In this document: positions 25,166 to 33,962 of the stretch, in pieces
Numbering within the stretch: position 1 is the stretch's first letter
Layout of the letters: each line of letters starts with the position of its first letter
Source: Arthrobacter sp. Soil736
GTDB taxonomy: Bacteria > Actinomycetota > Actinomycetes > Actinomycetales > Micrococcaceae
Direction: 5' to 3'
Length of the DNA: 64,000 bases
Assembly: GCF_001428005.1 (NCBI RefSeq)
Contig: NZ_LMSB01000074.1
Location: 102,562 to 166,561 of the forward strand
The notes under the pieces: model-generated
Told to the model about the DNA's origin: nothing
The model's database searches: none
What the model saw: the letters and a program-made list of their open reading frames with translations, nothing else
Translations under genes and position numbers: made by a program

Positions 25166-27001
25166 ATGTCTGACTACCTCAGCCCAGACCCCGCCGGCGC
25201 CGATTCCAGGCCGGGTGAAAAGGGTGCAGTGGTGCTTGAAGTGCGCAACCTGAGCGTCGACTTCGGCGTGGACAAGAAGTGGGTTCCGGCCGCCGTCGGG
25301 CTTAACTACGAGGTCCGCGCAGGCGAGGTGCTGGCCATCGTGGGCGAGTCCGGGTCAGGCAAGAGCGCCAGCTCCATGGCCCTGCTGGGCCTCCTGCCCA
25401 GCAACAGCCGGGTCTCCGGCAGCGTCAGGCTCTCCGGCAAGGAACTGCTGGGAGCGGACGCCTCCAACATCCGCAGTGTCCGCGGCAAGGACGTGGCCGT
25501 CATCTTCCAGGAGCCCATGACGGCGCTGAACCCGGTCTACACGGTGGGGGCGCAGATCGTGGAGACCGTGCGCCTGCACAACGAAGTGTCGCCGGACGGG
25601 GCCCGCGAACGCGCACTGCGCATGCTGGAACTGGTCGAGCTGCCGGATCCGGAAAAGGCGTTCCGGTCCTACCCCCACCAGCTGTCCGGCGGCCAGCGCC
25701 AGCGCGCGATGATTGCCCAGTCACTGTCCTGCGACCCCAAACTGCTGATCGCGGACGAACCCACTACAGCCCTGGACGTCACCGTGCAGGCGGAAATCCT
25801 TGACCTCATGAGGAACCTGCGCAACAAGCTCGACAGCGCCATCGTCCTGATTACCCATGACATGGGCGTCGTGGCCGACCTCGCCGACCGGATCGCGGTC
25901 ATGCGCAGGGGGCTGATCGTGGAAACCGGCACGGCCGACCAGATCTTCCACAACCCGCAGCATCCCTACACGCAGGCCCTCCTTGCCGCCGTGCCGCACC
26001 TGGGCCAGGGCGGGACGGACGCAGAGGCGGAGGTGGACGTGACGGCCGCCCTTGCCGCCGCCACCCATGCCGAGCTCGAGTCGGTGGACCACGACGAACT
26101 GGTCCGCCGTGAACGCGAGAACGCGGCAGCGCTGGCCGCAGCCGGGGCTGCGCGGCCCGTAGGCGAGCCGGTCCTCGAGTTGACGGACGTCGCCATCGAG
26201 TACCCGAAACAGGGCCGTGTGCCGGCATTCCGGGCCGTTGAAGGCGCGAACCTGACCATCTACCCCGGCCAGGTGGTGGGGCTGGTGGGTGAGTCCGGTT
26301 CCGGCAAGACCACCATCGGTCGTGCGGCTGTGGGACTGTTGCCGGTCGCGGCCGGCTCGATGCGCGTCGTGGGGCAGGACATTTCCGCGGCCAAGAAAAA
26401 CGGCAAGCAGCTTCACCAGGTCCGGCGGCACATCGGCATGGTCTTCCAGGACCCGTCCTCGTCGCTGAATCCGCGCCTGCCCATCGGCGAGAGCATCGGC
26501 GAGCCCATGTACCTGGCCGGCACGGCGAAGGGTGCTGACCTGCAGAGGCGCATTGAAGCCTTGCTGGACCAGGTAGAGCTGCCGCGGGACTACCGGAACA
26601 GGTACCCGCACGAGTTGTCCGGCGGCCAGAAGCAGCGCGTGGGCATTGCCCGGGCCCTCTCGCTCAAGCCCAAGCTGATGGTGGCCGATGAGCCTACGTC
26701 AGCGCTGGACGTGTCCGTGCAGGCCAAAGTGCTGGAGCTCTTCCAGAACCTCCAGCAGGAGCTCGGGTTCGCCTGCCTGTTCGTGACCCACGACCTCGCC
26801 GTCGTGGACGTGCTGGCAGACCACATCTGCGTCATGCAGCGCGGCCGTATCGTGGAGCAGGGCACGCGGGACCAGATCCTCCGGAACCCGCAGGAGCCCT
26901 ACACCCAGCGCCTCCTGGCCGCGGTGCCGCTGCCGGATCCGGCAAAGCAGCGCGAACGCCGCGAACTCCGCGCGCAGCTGCTCGCGGCCGGCTCGGAGTA
27001 A
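25166..27001 (+). CDS. Peptide ABC transporter, fused dual ATP-binding protein (DppD-DppF type), system 1
   Basis: 611 residues with two ATPase modules. Walker A motifs are GESGSGKSA (about 60-70) and GESGSGKTT (about 375-385). Signatures are LSGGQRQR and LSGGQKQR, and each half has the oligopeptide-type end (Q-H/E-P-Y-T-Q-A/R-L-L). A less conserved linker of about 60 residues joins them. GGAAGGAAAA precedes ATG 25166. The fusion replaces separate dppD and dppF. It is cut off from its permease genes by the minus-strand PH-domain gene and so must have its own promoter or be read through it. Confidence 0.93.
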   Translation: MSDYLSPDPAGADSRPGEKGAVVLEVRNLSVDFGVDKKWVPAAVGLNYEVRAGEVLAIVGESGSGKSASSMALLGLLPSNSRVSGSVRLSGKELLGADASNIRSVRGKDVAVIFQEPMTALNPVYTVGAQIVETVRLHNEVSPDGARERALRMLELVELPDPEKAFRSYPHQLSGGQRQRAMIAQSLSCDPKLLIADEPTTALDVTVQAEILDLMRNLRNKLDSAIVLITHDMGVVADLADRIAVMRRGLIVETGTADQIFHNPQHPYTQALLAAVPHLGQGGTDAEAEVDVTAALAAATHAELESVDHDELVRRERENAAALAAAGAARPVGEPVLELTDVAIEYPKQGRVPAFRAVEGANLTIYPGQVVGLVGESGSGKTTIGRAAVGLLPVAAGSMRVVGQDISAAKKNGKQLHQVRRHIGMVFQDPSSSLNPRLPIGESIGEPMYLAGTAKGADLQRRIEALLDQVELPRDYRNRYPHELSGGQKQRVGIARALSLKPKLMVADEPTSALDVSVQAKVLELFQNLQQELGFACLFVTHDLAVVDVLADHICVMQRGRIVEQGTRDQILRNPQEPYTQRLLAAVPLPDPAKQRERRELRAQLLAAGSE

Positions 27002-27229
27002 CCTGCGCCACATTTTGGCGTATGGTACCAGTCGGTAACTTGTGACTTGAAATCTGCCCCGGCAGACGATAGTACCCGGTCACGGTTTGGCAACGGAGTT
27101 CCACTATTTGGACTACTTGCGGGTAGGCTTCCTGCATATGTAGCCCACGTCACAGGATACGCCTGTGCCTGGACTGCGGGGATGCAAAAGATATCCCCTG
27201 AATTTCTCCCACAACTCATAGGAGGCGGA

Positions 27230-28870
27230 ATGCGTTTTTCGCGCACTTCCAAAGCATTGGGCATGATGGCAATCGCCGCTCTTGCCCTGACCGGTTGCGG
27301 CGGCGGCGGAGCAACCTCCGGCAGCACGAACGCAGCCGGAAACTCAAGCAAAGTCATCCTGGCCGACGGTTCCGAACCGCAGCGCCCGCTGATGCCGGCC
27401 GACACCAATGAAGTTGGCGGCGGCAAAGTCATCGAACTGATGTTTGCGGGACTCGTCAGCTACGACCCCAGCGGCAAGCCGGTCAACGAACTCGCCGAAT
27501 CGATCGAGGGCAAGGACGCCCAGCACTACACCATCAAGCTCAAGAAGGACCAGAAGTTCACCAACGGGGAGGCCATCACGGCCAAGACGTTTGTGGACTC
27601 CTGGAACTTCGGAGCAGCAGCGAAGAACGCCCAGCTCAGCGGCGCTTTCTTTGAAAGCATCAAGGGCTACGACGAAGCCAGCGCCGAGGGCTCCAAGGTC
27701 GAGACCATGTCCGGGCTGAAGGTCGTTGATGACCTGACGTTCACGGTTGAACTGAAGCAGCCGGAATCCGACTGGCCGCTGCGCCTCGGCTACTCCGCGT
27801 TTGTCCCGGTCCCGTCCGGCGCGCTCAAGGACCCGAAGGGCTTCGGCGAGAAGCCGGTCGGCAACGGCCCGTACAAGATGGCCGACGGCGGCTGGCAGCA
27901 CAACGTGCAGATCCAGCTCGTGCCGAACCCGGAGTACAACGGCCCCCGCAAGGCCAAGAACGCCGGCGTGACGTTCAAGATCTTCCAGAACGACGACGCC
28001 GCGTACCAGGACCTGCTGTCCAACAACCTGGACGTGCTGCAGACCATCCCCACCAGCGCCCTGAAGAACTTCAAGTCGGACCTGGGCGACCGCACCATTG
28101 ACAAGCCGTACGCCGGCAACCAGACCATTGCCCTCCCGGAATACCTGCCGGAGTGGAGCGGTGAAGCCGGCAAGCTGCGCCGCCAGGCCATCTCCATGGC
28201 CATGAACCGCGAAGAGATCACCAAGGTGATCTTCAACGGCGCACGCAAGCCTGCCAAGGACTTCACGGCTCCTGTTCTGGACGGCTACAGCGACAGCATC
28301 AAGGGTTCGGAAAACCTGAACTTCGATGCCGCCAAGGCCAAGGACCTCTGGGCCAAGGCTGACGCAATCCAGAAGTGGGACGCCAACAAGACGTTCACCA
28401 TCGCCTACAACGCCGACAAGGGCGGCCACAAGGCCTGGGTTGAAGCCGTTGTGAACCAGCTGAAGAACAACCTCGGCATCAAGGTTGAGGGCAAGCCTTA
28501 CGCAACCTTCAAGGAAGCCCGCAACGACGCAACCGCCAAGACCCTGACCGGCTCCATCCGCGCCGGCTGGCAGGCAGACTACCCGTCGCTGTACAACTTC
28601 CTGGGCCCGATCTACAAGACCGGCGCAGGCTCGAACGACGCCCAGTACGCGAACCCCGAGTTCGACAAGGCCATCTCTGACGGTCTGAAGGCCTCCTCGG
28701 TCAGCGAGGGCAACGCTGCGATGAACAAGGCCCAGGAGATCCTGCTGCAGGACCTTCCGGCCATCCCGCTGTGGTACCAGGTCTCCCAGGGTGGCTGGAG
28801 CGACCAGGTCACCAATGTTGACTATGCGTGGAACGGTGTTCCGCTCTACTACAACATCACTGGCAAGTAA
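27230..28870 (+). CDS. ABC transporter substrate-binding lipoprotein, peptide type (SBP family 5), system 2
   Basis: 546 residues from ATG 27230, where AGGAGGCGGA is the ribosome-binding site. The signal ends in the lipobox LTGC, followed by a Gly-rich stretch. ALGMMAIAALALTGC, then EPQRPLMPADTNEVGGGKVIELMFAGL, are of the kind seen in actinobacterial oligopeptide-binding proteins. A GYSAFVPVPSGALKDPK segment and LQTIPTSALKNFKSD follow. It is not close to the system 1 protein in sequence, so the two are not a recent duplication. About 230 bases upstream carry no gene. Confidence 0.9.
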   Translation: MRFSRTSKALGMMAIAALALTGCGGGGATSGSTNAAGNSSKVILADGSEPQRPLMPADTNEVGGGKVIELMFAGLVSYDPSGKPVNELAESIEGKDAQHYTIKLKKDQKFTNGEAITAKTFVDSWNFGAAAKNAQLSGAFFESIKGYDEASAEGSKVETMSGLKVVDDLTFTVELKQPESDWPLRLGYSAFVPVPSGALKDPKGFGEKPVGNGPYKMADGGWQHNVQIQLVPNPEYNGPRKAKNAGVTFKIFQNDDAAYQDLLSNNLDVLQTIPTSALKNFKSDLGDRTIDKPYAGNQTIALPEYLPEWSGEAGKLRRQAISMAMNREEITKVIFNGARKPAKDFTAPVLDGYSDSIKGSENLNFDAAKAKDLWAKADAIQKWDANKTFTIAYNADKGGHKAWVEAVVNQLKNNLGIKVEGKPYATFKEARNDATAKTLTGSIRAGWQADYPSLYNFLGPIYKTGAGSNDAQYANPEFDKAISDGLKASSVSEGNAAMNKAQEILLQDLPAIPLWYQVSQGGWSDQVTNVDYAWNGVPLYYNITGK

Positions 28871-28878
28871 GTGCTGAA

Positions 28879-28917
28879 CGACGGCGGGGGCTGCTCGGAA
28901 GAGCACCTCCGCCGTCG
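28879..28917 (+). terminator. Intra-operon hairpin after the system 2 binding protein
   Basis: CGACGGCGG...TGCTC pairs with GAGCACCTCCGCCGTCG with a small bulge. Its position matches the hairpin of system 1: between binding protein and first permease. Confidence 0.6.
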
Positions 28918-29087
28918 CTCTGTTGCTGCACAAATTTCAGACGCCCGGCCGTGCCGGGCCGTCGTGTGCAGACCGTCCGCCGTGAACGCGCCGGCGCCGG
29001 CTTGCACTCCGAGTGAAAAGATCCCCACATGAACAACCCCCAAGCACCCCGCTTCCGGGTGCCCGCTGCCGAGGGTGTGATGCGCTG

Positions 29088-30017
29088 ATGGCGTGGTACA
29101 TCCTGCGGCGATTCCTTCAACTTGTCCCCGTATTCCTCGGCGCCACCCTCCTGGTCTACTTCCTGGTCTTCAGCCTGCCGGGTGACCCCATCGTGGCCCT
29201 CTTCGGCGACAAGCCCGTCAATGAGGCTGTGGCCGCCCAGCTGCGGGCACAGTACAACCTGGACCAGCCGTTCTGGATCCAGTACCTGCTCTACCTGAAG
29301 AGCATCTTCACCTTCGACCTCGGCCTGGACTTCACCGGCCGCGAGATCGCCACGGTTCTGGGCGAAGTCTTCCCGGTCACCGCGCGTCTCGCCGTCATGG
29401 CCCTGATCTTCGAAGCTGTCTTCGGGATCGTCTTCGGCCTGATTGCCGGACTCCGCAAGGGCAAGCTCTTCGATGCCACGGTCCTGGTTGCCTCGCTGAT
29501 CGTCATCGGCATCCCGATCTTCGTCCTCGGCTTCCTGCTGCAGTTCTTCATCGGAGTCCAGCTTGGCTGGGCGAAGCCAACCGTGAGCTCGGCCGCAACC
29601 GTGCAGGACCTGATCCTGCCGGCGATGGTCCTTGGTCTGGGGTCCTTCGCGTACGTCCTGCGCCTCACGCGCACCAGCGTCATCGAAAACATGAGCGCGG
29701 ACTACGTGCGCACGGCAACCGCCAAGGGCCTGTCCCGGGGCCGCGTTGTCCGCGTGCACATCCTGCGTAACTCGCTGATCCCGGTGGTGACCTTCCTGGG
29801 CGCCGACCTGGGCAGCCTGATGGGCGGCGCGATCGTGACCGAAGGAATCTTCAACGTGCCCGGCGTGGGCAACCGGCTCTACCGGGCAGTCACCTCCGGA
29901 GAGGGGCCGACCGTCGTTTCGATCGTCACGGTCCTCGTGCTGATCTACTGCGTCTCCAACCTGCTCGTTGACCTCCTGTACGCCTGGCTTGACCCGAGGA
30001 TCCGCTATGACTCCTGA
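29088..30017 (+). CDS. Peptide-type ABC transporter permease (DppB family), system 2
   Basis: 309 residues, normal length. MAWYILRRFLQLVPVFLGATLLVYFLVF and PGDPIVALFGDKP are typical of the N-terminus. The EAA loop is MSADYVRTATAKGLSRGRVVRVHILRNSLIPV. Six helices are seen. ATG 29088 is preferred; a longer frame from 29013 does not look conserved. The stop lies 11 bases into the next gene. Confidence 0.9.
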   Translation: MAWYILRRFLQLVPVFLGATLLVYFLVFSLPGDPIVALFGDKPVNEAVAAQLRAQYNLDQPFWIQYLLYLKSIFTFDLGLDFTGREIATVLGEVFPVTARLAVMALIFEAVFGIVFGLIAGLRKGKLFDATVLVASLIVIGIPIFVLGFLLQFFIGVQLGWAKPTVSSAATVQDLILPAMVLGLGSFAYVLRLTRTSVIENMSADYVRTATAKGLSRGRVVRVHILRNSLIPVVTFLGADLGSLMGGAIVTEGIFNVPGVGNRLYRAVTSGEGPTVVSIVTVLVLIYCVSNLLVDLLYAWLDPRIRYDS

Positions 30018-30993
30018 GAACAATGCAACTGTTCGCGGCACCGCAGTCCGTCGCCCGATCGAGCACTTCGTTGCCGACTTTGATGAGACGCCCCTGCACG
30101 CAACGGACAAGGTCAAGGAAGACCATGTTCCGCTGAGCCTCTGGGGTGAGGCATGGAGGAACCTGCGCAGGCAGCCGCTCTTCCTGCTCTCGGCTTTCCT
30201 GATCTTCGTCGTTATTGTCGTGTGCCTGTTCCCGGGCCTGTTTTCCCAGATCGATCCGACGTCGGAGGCCTGCCAGCTGGCGAACTCGGACGGCGTCCCG
30301 GCAGGGGGACACCCGCTCGGCTACACCCAGCAGGGCTGCGATGTCTTCGCCCGTGTCATTTACGGCACGCGGTCATCCGTGACGGTCGGCCTGTTCACCA
30401 CCATCGGCGTGGTCATTTTCGGCGGCATCATGGGGGCCCTGGCCGGGTACTACGGCGGCTGGGTCGACGCAGTGCTGGCCCGCATCAACGATATTTTCTT
30501 CGCGCTCCCGCTGATCCTCGGAGCCATCGTCATGATGCAGCTTCCCGTGTTCCGCACCAACCGCAACGTGTGGTCGCTGGTGCTGATCCTGATAATTTTC
30601 GGCTGGCCCCAGATTTCACGCATCACCCGAGGCGCCGTGATCGAGGTCCGCAACGCGGACTTCGTGACGGCGGCACGCTCCCTTGGCGTGTCCAGGTTCC
30701 GTTCGCTGATGCGCCATGTGCTGCCCAACTCGCTGGCGCCGATCATCGTCGTGGCAACAATTTCCCTGGGCACGTTCATCGTCGCCGAATCGACGTTGTC
30801 CTTCCTGGGCATCGGGCTGCCGCCCAGCGTGATGTCGTGGGGTAACGATATCCAGTCGGCACAGGCCTCCCTGAGGTCCAATCCCATGCCGCTGATCTAC
30901 CCGGCCATCGCGCTGTCCATCACCGTCCTGAGCTTCATCATGCTGGGCGATGCCCTGCGTGACGCCCTCGATCCCAAAGCGCGCAAGCGATGA
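30007..30993 (+). CDS. Peptide-type ABC transporter permease (DppC family), system 2
   Basis: 328 residues from ATG 30007 (MTPENNATVRG), overlapping the previous gene by 11 bases. A 50-residue cytoplasmic head precedes the first helix. GGHPLGYTQQGCDVFARVIYG matches the conserved HPLG-x-D-x-x-G/A region. The EAA loop is NADFVTAARSLGVSRFRSLMRHVLPN. It partners the 309-residue permease. Confidence 0.9.
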   Translation: MTPENNATVRGTAVRRPIEHFVADFDETPLHATDKVKEDHVPLSLWGEAWRNLRRQPLFLLSAFLIFVVIVVCLFPGLFSQIDPTSEACQLANSDGVPAGGHPLGYTQQGCDVFARVIYGTRSSVTVGLFTTIGVVIFGGIMGALAGYYGGWVDAVLARINDIFFALPLILGAIVMMQLPVFRTNRNVWSLVLILIIFGWPQISRITRGAVIEVRNADFVTAARSLGVSRFRSLMRHVLPNSLAPIIVVATISLGTFIVAESTLSFLGIGLPPSVMSWGNDIQSAQASLRSNPMPLIYPAIALSITVLSFIMLGDALRDALDPKARKR

Positions 30994-31004
30994 AAGGAGA
31001 CGCT

Positions 31005-32720
31005 ATGAGCTCCGCTGTCCAGGTCCGGGAACAAGGCGCCGACGTCGAGCGTCCGCTTCTTGAGATCAAAGATCTCGCCATCAACTTCCGCACGAGCAAC
31101 GGCGATGTCAATGCCGTTCGCAACGCACACCTGACCGTCATGCCCGGTGAGACCGTCGCCATCGTGGGCGAATCAGGCTCCGGAAAGTCGACGACGGCGC
31201 TGGCAGCCATCGGACTCCTGCCCACCAACGGCCGGGTGGCCGGCGGTCAGATCCTGTTCGACGGCGAGGACATCTCCAACGCCAGCGAAAAGCGGATGAT
31301 CGAACTGCGCGGCAGCCACATCGGCATGGTCCCGCAGGACCCGATGTCCAACCTGAACCCGGTGTGGAAGATCGGATTCCAGGTGCGGGAGACGCTGAAG
31401 GCAAACGGGCTGCCCAGCGGCCCGGACGACGTCGCCAACGTGCTGTCCCAGGCGGGGCTGCCGGATGCGGGACGGCGCGCCAAGCAGTATCCGCATGAAT
31501 TCTCCGGCGGCATGCGCCAGCGTGCGCTGATCGCCATCGGTCTGTCGTGCCAGCCGCGCCTGCTGATTGCGGACGAGCCGACGTCGGCCCTGGACGTCAC
31601 CGTCCAGCGGCAGATCCTGGATCACCTGGAAACGATGACCACGGAACTCGGCACCGCCGTGCTCCTGATCACCCACGACCTGGGCCTCGCAGCCGAGCGG
31701 GCCGACAAGGTCGTGGTCATGTATCGCGGCCAGGTGGTCGAGGCCGGACCTTCCTTGGAACTGCTCCGGAACCCGCGGCATCCGTACACTCAGAGGCTGG
31801 TCTCGTCGGCACCTTCCCTGGCCTCCCGCCGGATCCAGGTGGCCAAGGAGCAGGGCGTGGAATCTTCGGATCTGCTCGCCCCTACGGAACCGGTCGTCGT
31901 CGAGGAAGCGCTGCCCGAGGACGTTCTGAAGGTCCAGGACCTGACCAAGGTCTTCAAGCTCCGCGGTGCACTCGGAAAATCGACAGACTTCACCGCGGTG
32001 GACAACGTCTCGTTCAGCGTCAAGCGCGGAACGACGACGGCGATCGTGGGGGAGTCGGGCTCCGGCAAGTCGACGGTGGCCCAGATGGTGCTGAACCTGC
32101 TGACGCCCACGTCCGGGAAGATCGTCTTCGACGGCGTGGACACGTCGACGCTCAACAGCAAGCAGCTGTTCGGCTTCCGGCGGCGGGTGCAGCCGATTTT
32201 CCAGGACCCGTACGGCTCGCTGGACCCGATGTACAACATCTTCCGGACCATCGAAGAGCCGCTGCGGACCCACAAGGTGGGAAACAAGGCCAGCCGCGAA
32301 AAGAAGGTCAGGGAATTGCTGGACCAGGTGGCGCTGCCGCAGTCCGCCATGCAGCGCTATCCGAACGAGCTCTCCGGCGGCCAGCGCCAGCGCGTGGCGA
32401 TTGCCCGTGCGCTTGCGCTGGATCCGGAGGTGATCATCTGCGACGAGGCGGTGTCCGCGTTGGACGTGCTGGTCCAGGCGCAGGTGCTGAACCTGCTCGC
32501 GGACCTGCAGTCCAACCTGGGCCTCACCTACCTGTTCATCACCCACGACCTCGCCGTGGTCCGGCAGATCGCCGACCACGTCTGCGTCATGGAGAAGGGA
32601 AAACTGGTAGAAACCGGCTCCACCGATGACGTCTTCGATTCGCCGCAGCAGGACTACACCAAGGCCCTGCTCAATGCGATTCCCGGTGCACAGCTGATGC
32701 TTCCGCCGGAAGTTGCCTGA
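31005..32720 (+). CDS. Peptide ABC transporter, fused dual ATP-binding protein, system 2
   Basis: 571 residues, two ATPase halves. Walker A: GESGSGKSTT (about 48-57) and GESGSGKSTV (about 351-360). Signatures: FSGGMRQR and LSGGQRQR. The H-loops lie in ITHDLGLA and ITHDLAVV. ATG 31005 is chosen over 30990, because AAAGGAG sits six bases before it. It overlaps the permease end only through the leader. This is the last gene of the second transporter operon, closed by a strong terminator. Confidence 0.93.
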   Translation: MSSAVQVREQGADVERPLLEIKDLAINFRTSNGDVNAVRNAHLTVMPGETVAIVGESGSGKSTTALAAIGLLPTNGRVAGGQILFDGEDISNASEKRMIELRGSHIGMVPQDPMSNLNPVWKIGFQVRETLKANGLPSGPDDVANVLSQAGLPDAGRRAKQYPHEFSGGMRQRALIAIGLSCQPRLLIADEPTSALDVTVQRQILDHLETMTTELGTAVLLITHDLGLAAERADKVVVMYRGQVVEAGPSLELLRNPRHPYTQRLVSSAPSLASRRIQVAKEQGVESSDLLAPTEPVVVEEALPEDVLKVQDLTKVFKLRGALGKSTDFTAVDNVSFSVKRGTTTAIVGESGSGKSTVAQMVLNLLTPTSGKIVFDGVDTSTLNSKQLFGFRRRVQPIFQDPYGSLDPMYNIFRTIEEPLRTHKVGNKASREKKVRELLDQVALPQSAMQRYPNELSGGQRQRVAIARALALDPEVIICDEAVSALDVLVQAQVLNLLADLQSNLGLTYLFITHDLAVVRQIADHVCVMEKGKLVETGSTDDVFDSPQQDYTKALLNAIPGAQLMLPPEVA

Positions 32721-32740
32721 CCGGACCGATCGGCATCAGC

Positions 32741-32783
32741 AAAGGAGCCGGTGACCGCCCAATGGGTGGCCACCGGCTCCTTT
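32741..32783. terminator. Bidirectional terminator
   Basis: AAAGGAGCCGGTG (32741-32753) pairs perfectly with CACCGGCTCCTTT (32771-32783). It ends the transporter operon and can also serve the convergent SGNH gene. Confidence 0.85.
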
Positions 32784-32809
32784 GATGTTCAGCCTCCTTT
32801 GCTGTTCAG
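32777..32809. repeat. Direct repeat next to the terminator, downstream of the SGNH gene
   Basis: CTCCTTTGATGTTCAG (32777-32792) recurs as CTCCTTTGCTGTTCAG (32794-32809), 15 of 16 identical. Weaker echoes (GTGCTGTCCGGG, TTCTGTCC) continue to the SGNH stop codon at 32837. Confidence 0.6.
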
Positions 32810-32836
32810 GGTCTCTGTGCTGTCCGGGCTTCTGTC

Positions 32837-33691
32837 CTAGCCGAGCCCGAGGCCCAGCGCCTCGAGCCTGCCGCCCAGCAGTGCCCCCAGGGCCCGGTGG
32901 CCGGTGTCGTTCATGTGGACTTTGTCGGCGAGCTCCGCCTCGAGGCCGTACCGGGTCAGCCAGTCACCGACGCTGACAAACGGAATGCCGTGGTCCGCGG
33001 CCACCGTCCCCAGCAGGGCATCCACCTCGGTGCGCCGGCCGCCGCCGTGCTCAGCACCCTTGGCCAGCGTGCCCACCATTGCGAGCTTCGCGCCCGGATA
33101 GCGCTGCTTGAGGGTCTTGATCAGGCGTTCCGCGTTCGCGACGATCTGCTCGTCACTTGCCCCCTGCTTGGCGTCATTCCCGCCGCCCTCGATGACCACC
33201 AGCGGGGGGAAGCCGTACGGCAGGTGCCAGTCACCGCGCTGAAGGGCGTCGATGTAATTGCCCGTTTGGCCGTTGGAGGCAACATATCCGGTGCCTCCCA
33301 TGCCGCAGAAGAACACGTCGTAGCCGATGCGGGCGAGGGCGCGGCGCGGCCAGCTGCGGGCCGGTTCGGACTGCGAATCACCGATCAGCAGGGCCGTGCG
33401 CGCGATGTTGTGCACGATCACCTCATCGCGTCCGTTGGCCGGATTCCGGTACAGGGCTCCGTCTGGAAGGGTGGCGGGATCCGCCACGGCGGCCAGGTCA
33501 CGCAGCACCGGAGAGCCGGCAGCCACGGCCTCGCCCGGACCCGCGACAGGGGCTACGGCCGCAGTACGGGATGCCGAGGCGCCCGGCACCGCGCCGGGCG
33601 CAGACTCGGAGGAAATTCCGCAGCCGGCCAACAGCACGCTGGCGGCAATCATGGGGCCAATCAGGACGGCCCGCGTCGAGGCTTGTAGCAT
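32837..33691 (-). CDS. SGNH/GDSL-family lipoprotein hydrolase
   Basis: 284 residues from ATG 33691, with CCAGGAG upstream. The signal peptide ends in the lipobox LLAGC, so the protein is anchored outside. The GDS motif (LLIGDSQSEPA) holds the nucleophile, GGNDAK the block III Asn, and DKVHMNDTGH the Asp/His pair. SGNH enzymes hydrolyse esters, for instance of lipids or acetylated polysaccharides; the substrate here is unknown. An Ala/Pro-rich linker of about 50 residues follows the lipid anchor. Confidence 0.88.
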   Translation of the reverse strand: MLQASTRAVLIGPMIAASVLLAGCGISSESAPGAVPGASASRTAAVAPVAGPGEAVAAGSPVLRDLAAVADPATLPDGALYRNPANGRDEVIVHNIARTALLIGDSQSEPARSWPRRALARIGYDVFFCGMGGTGYVASNGQTGNYIDALQRGDWHLPYGFPPLVVIEGGGNDAKQGASDEQIVANAERLIKTLKQRYPGAKLAMVGTLAKGAEHGGGRRTEVDALLGTVAADHGIPFVSVGDWLTRYGLEAELADKVHMNDTGHRALGALLGGRLEALGLGLG

Positions 33692-33962
33692 CCTGGGACT
33701 CCTGGCCTGTTCGAAAGTGTTCCAGCAATAGTGGTGCATCACTTCCGGAAAAGCCAGTGATTTTGCTCACATGACGCCCCTGCGGATTCACGATTCGGTA
33801 ACGGGGCAGGGAACGGCGTGCTTGCGGTTTTTAGGCCAATAAATGGCAGAGCGTCTAGACTTGCAGTAGGAGCCCTGTGTTAAGGGTCTGATCCGTCGTG
33901 CGTTCCGGTTGGAAATGTCGCGATACAACAGCTGACTTCACCACTGAATCGAGCAATAACGC

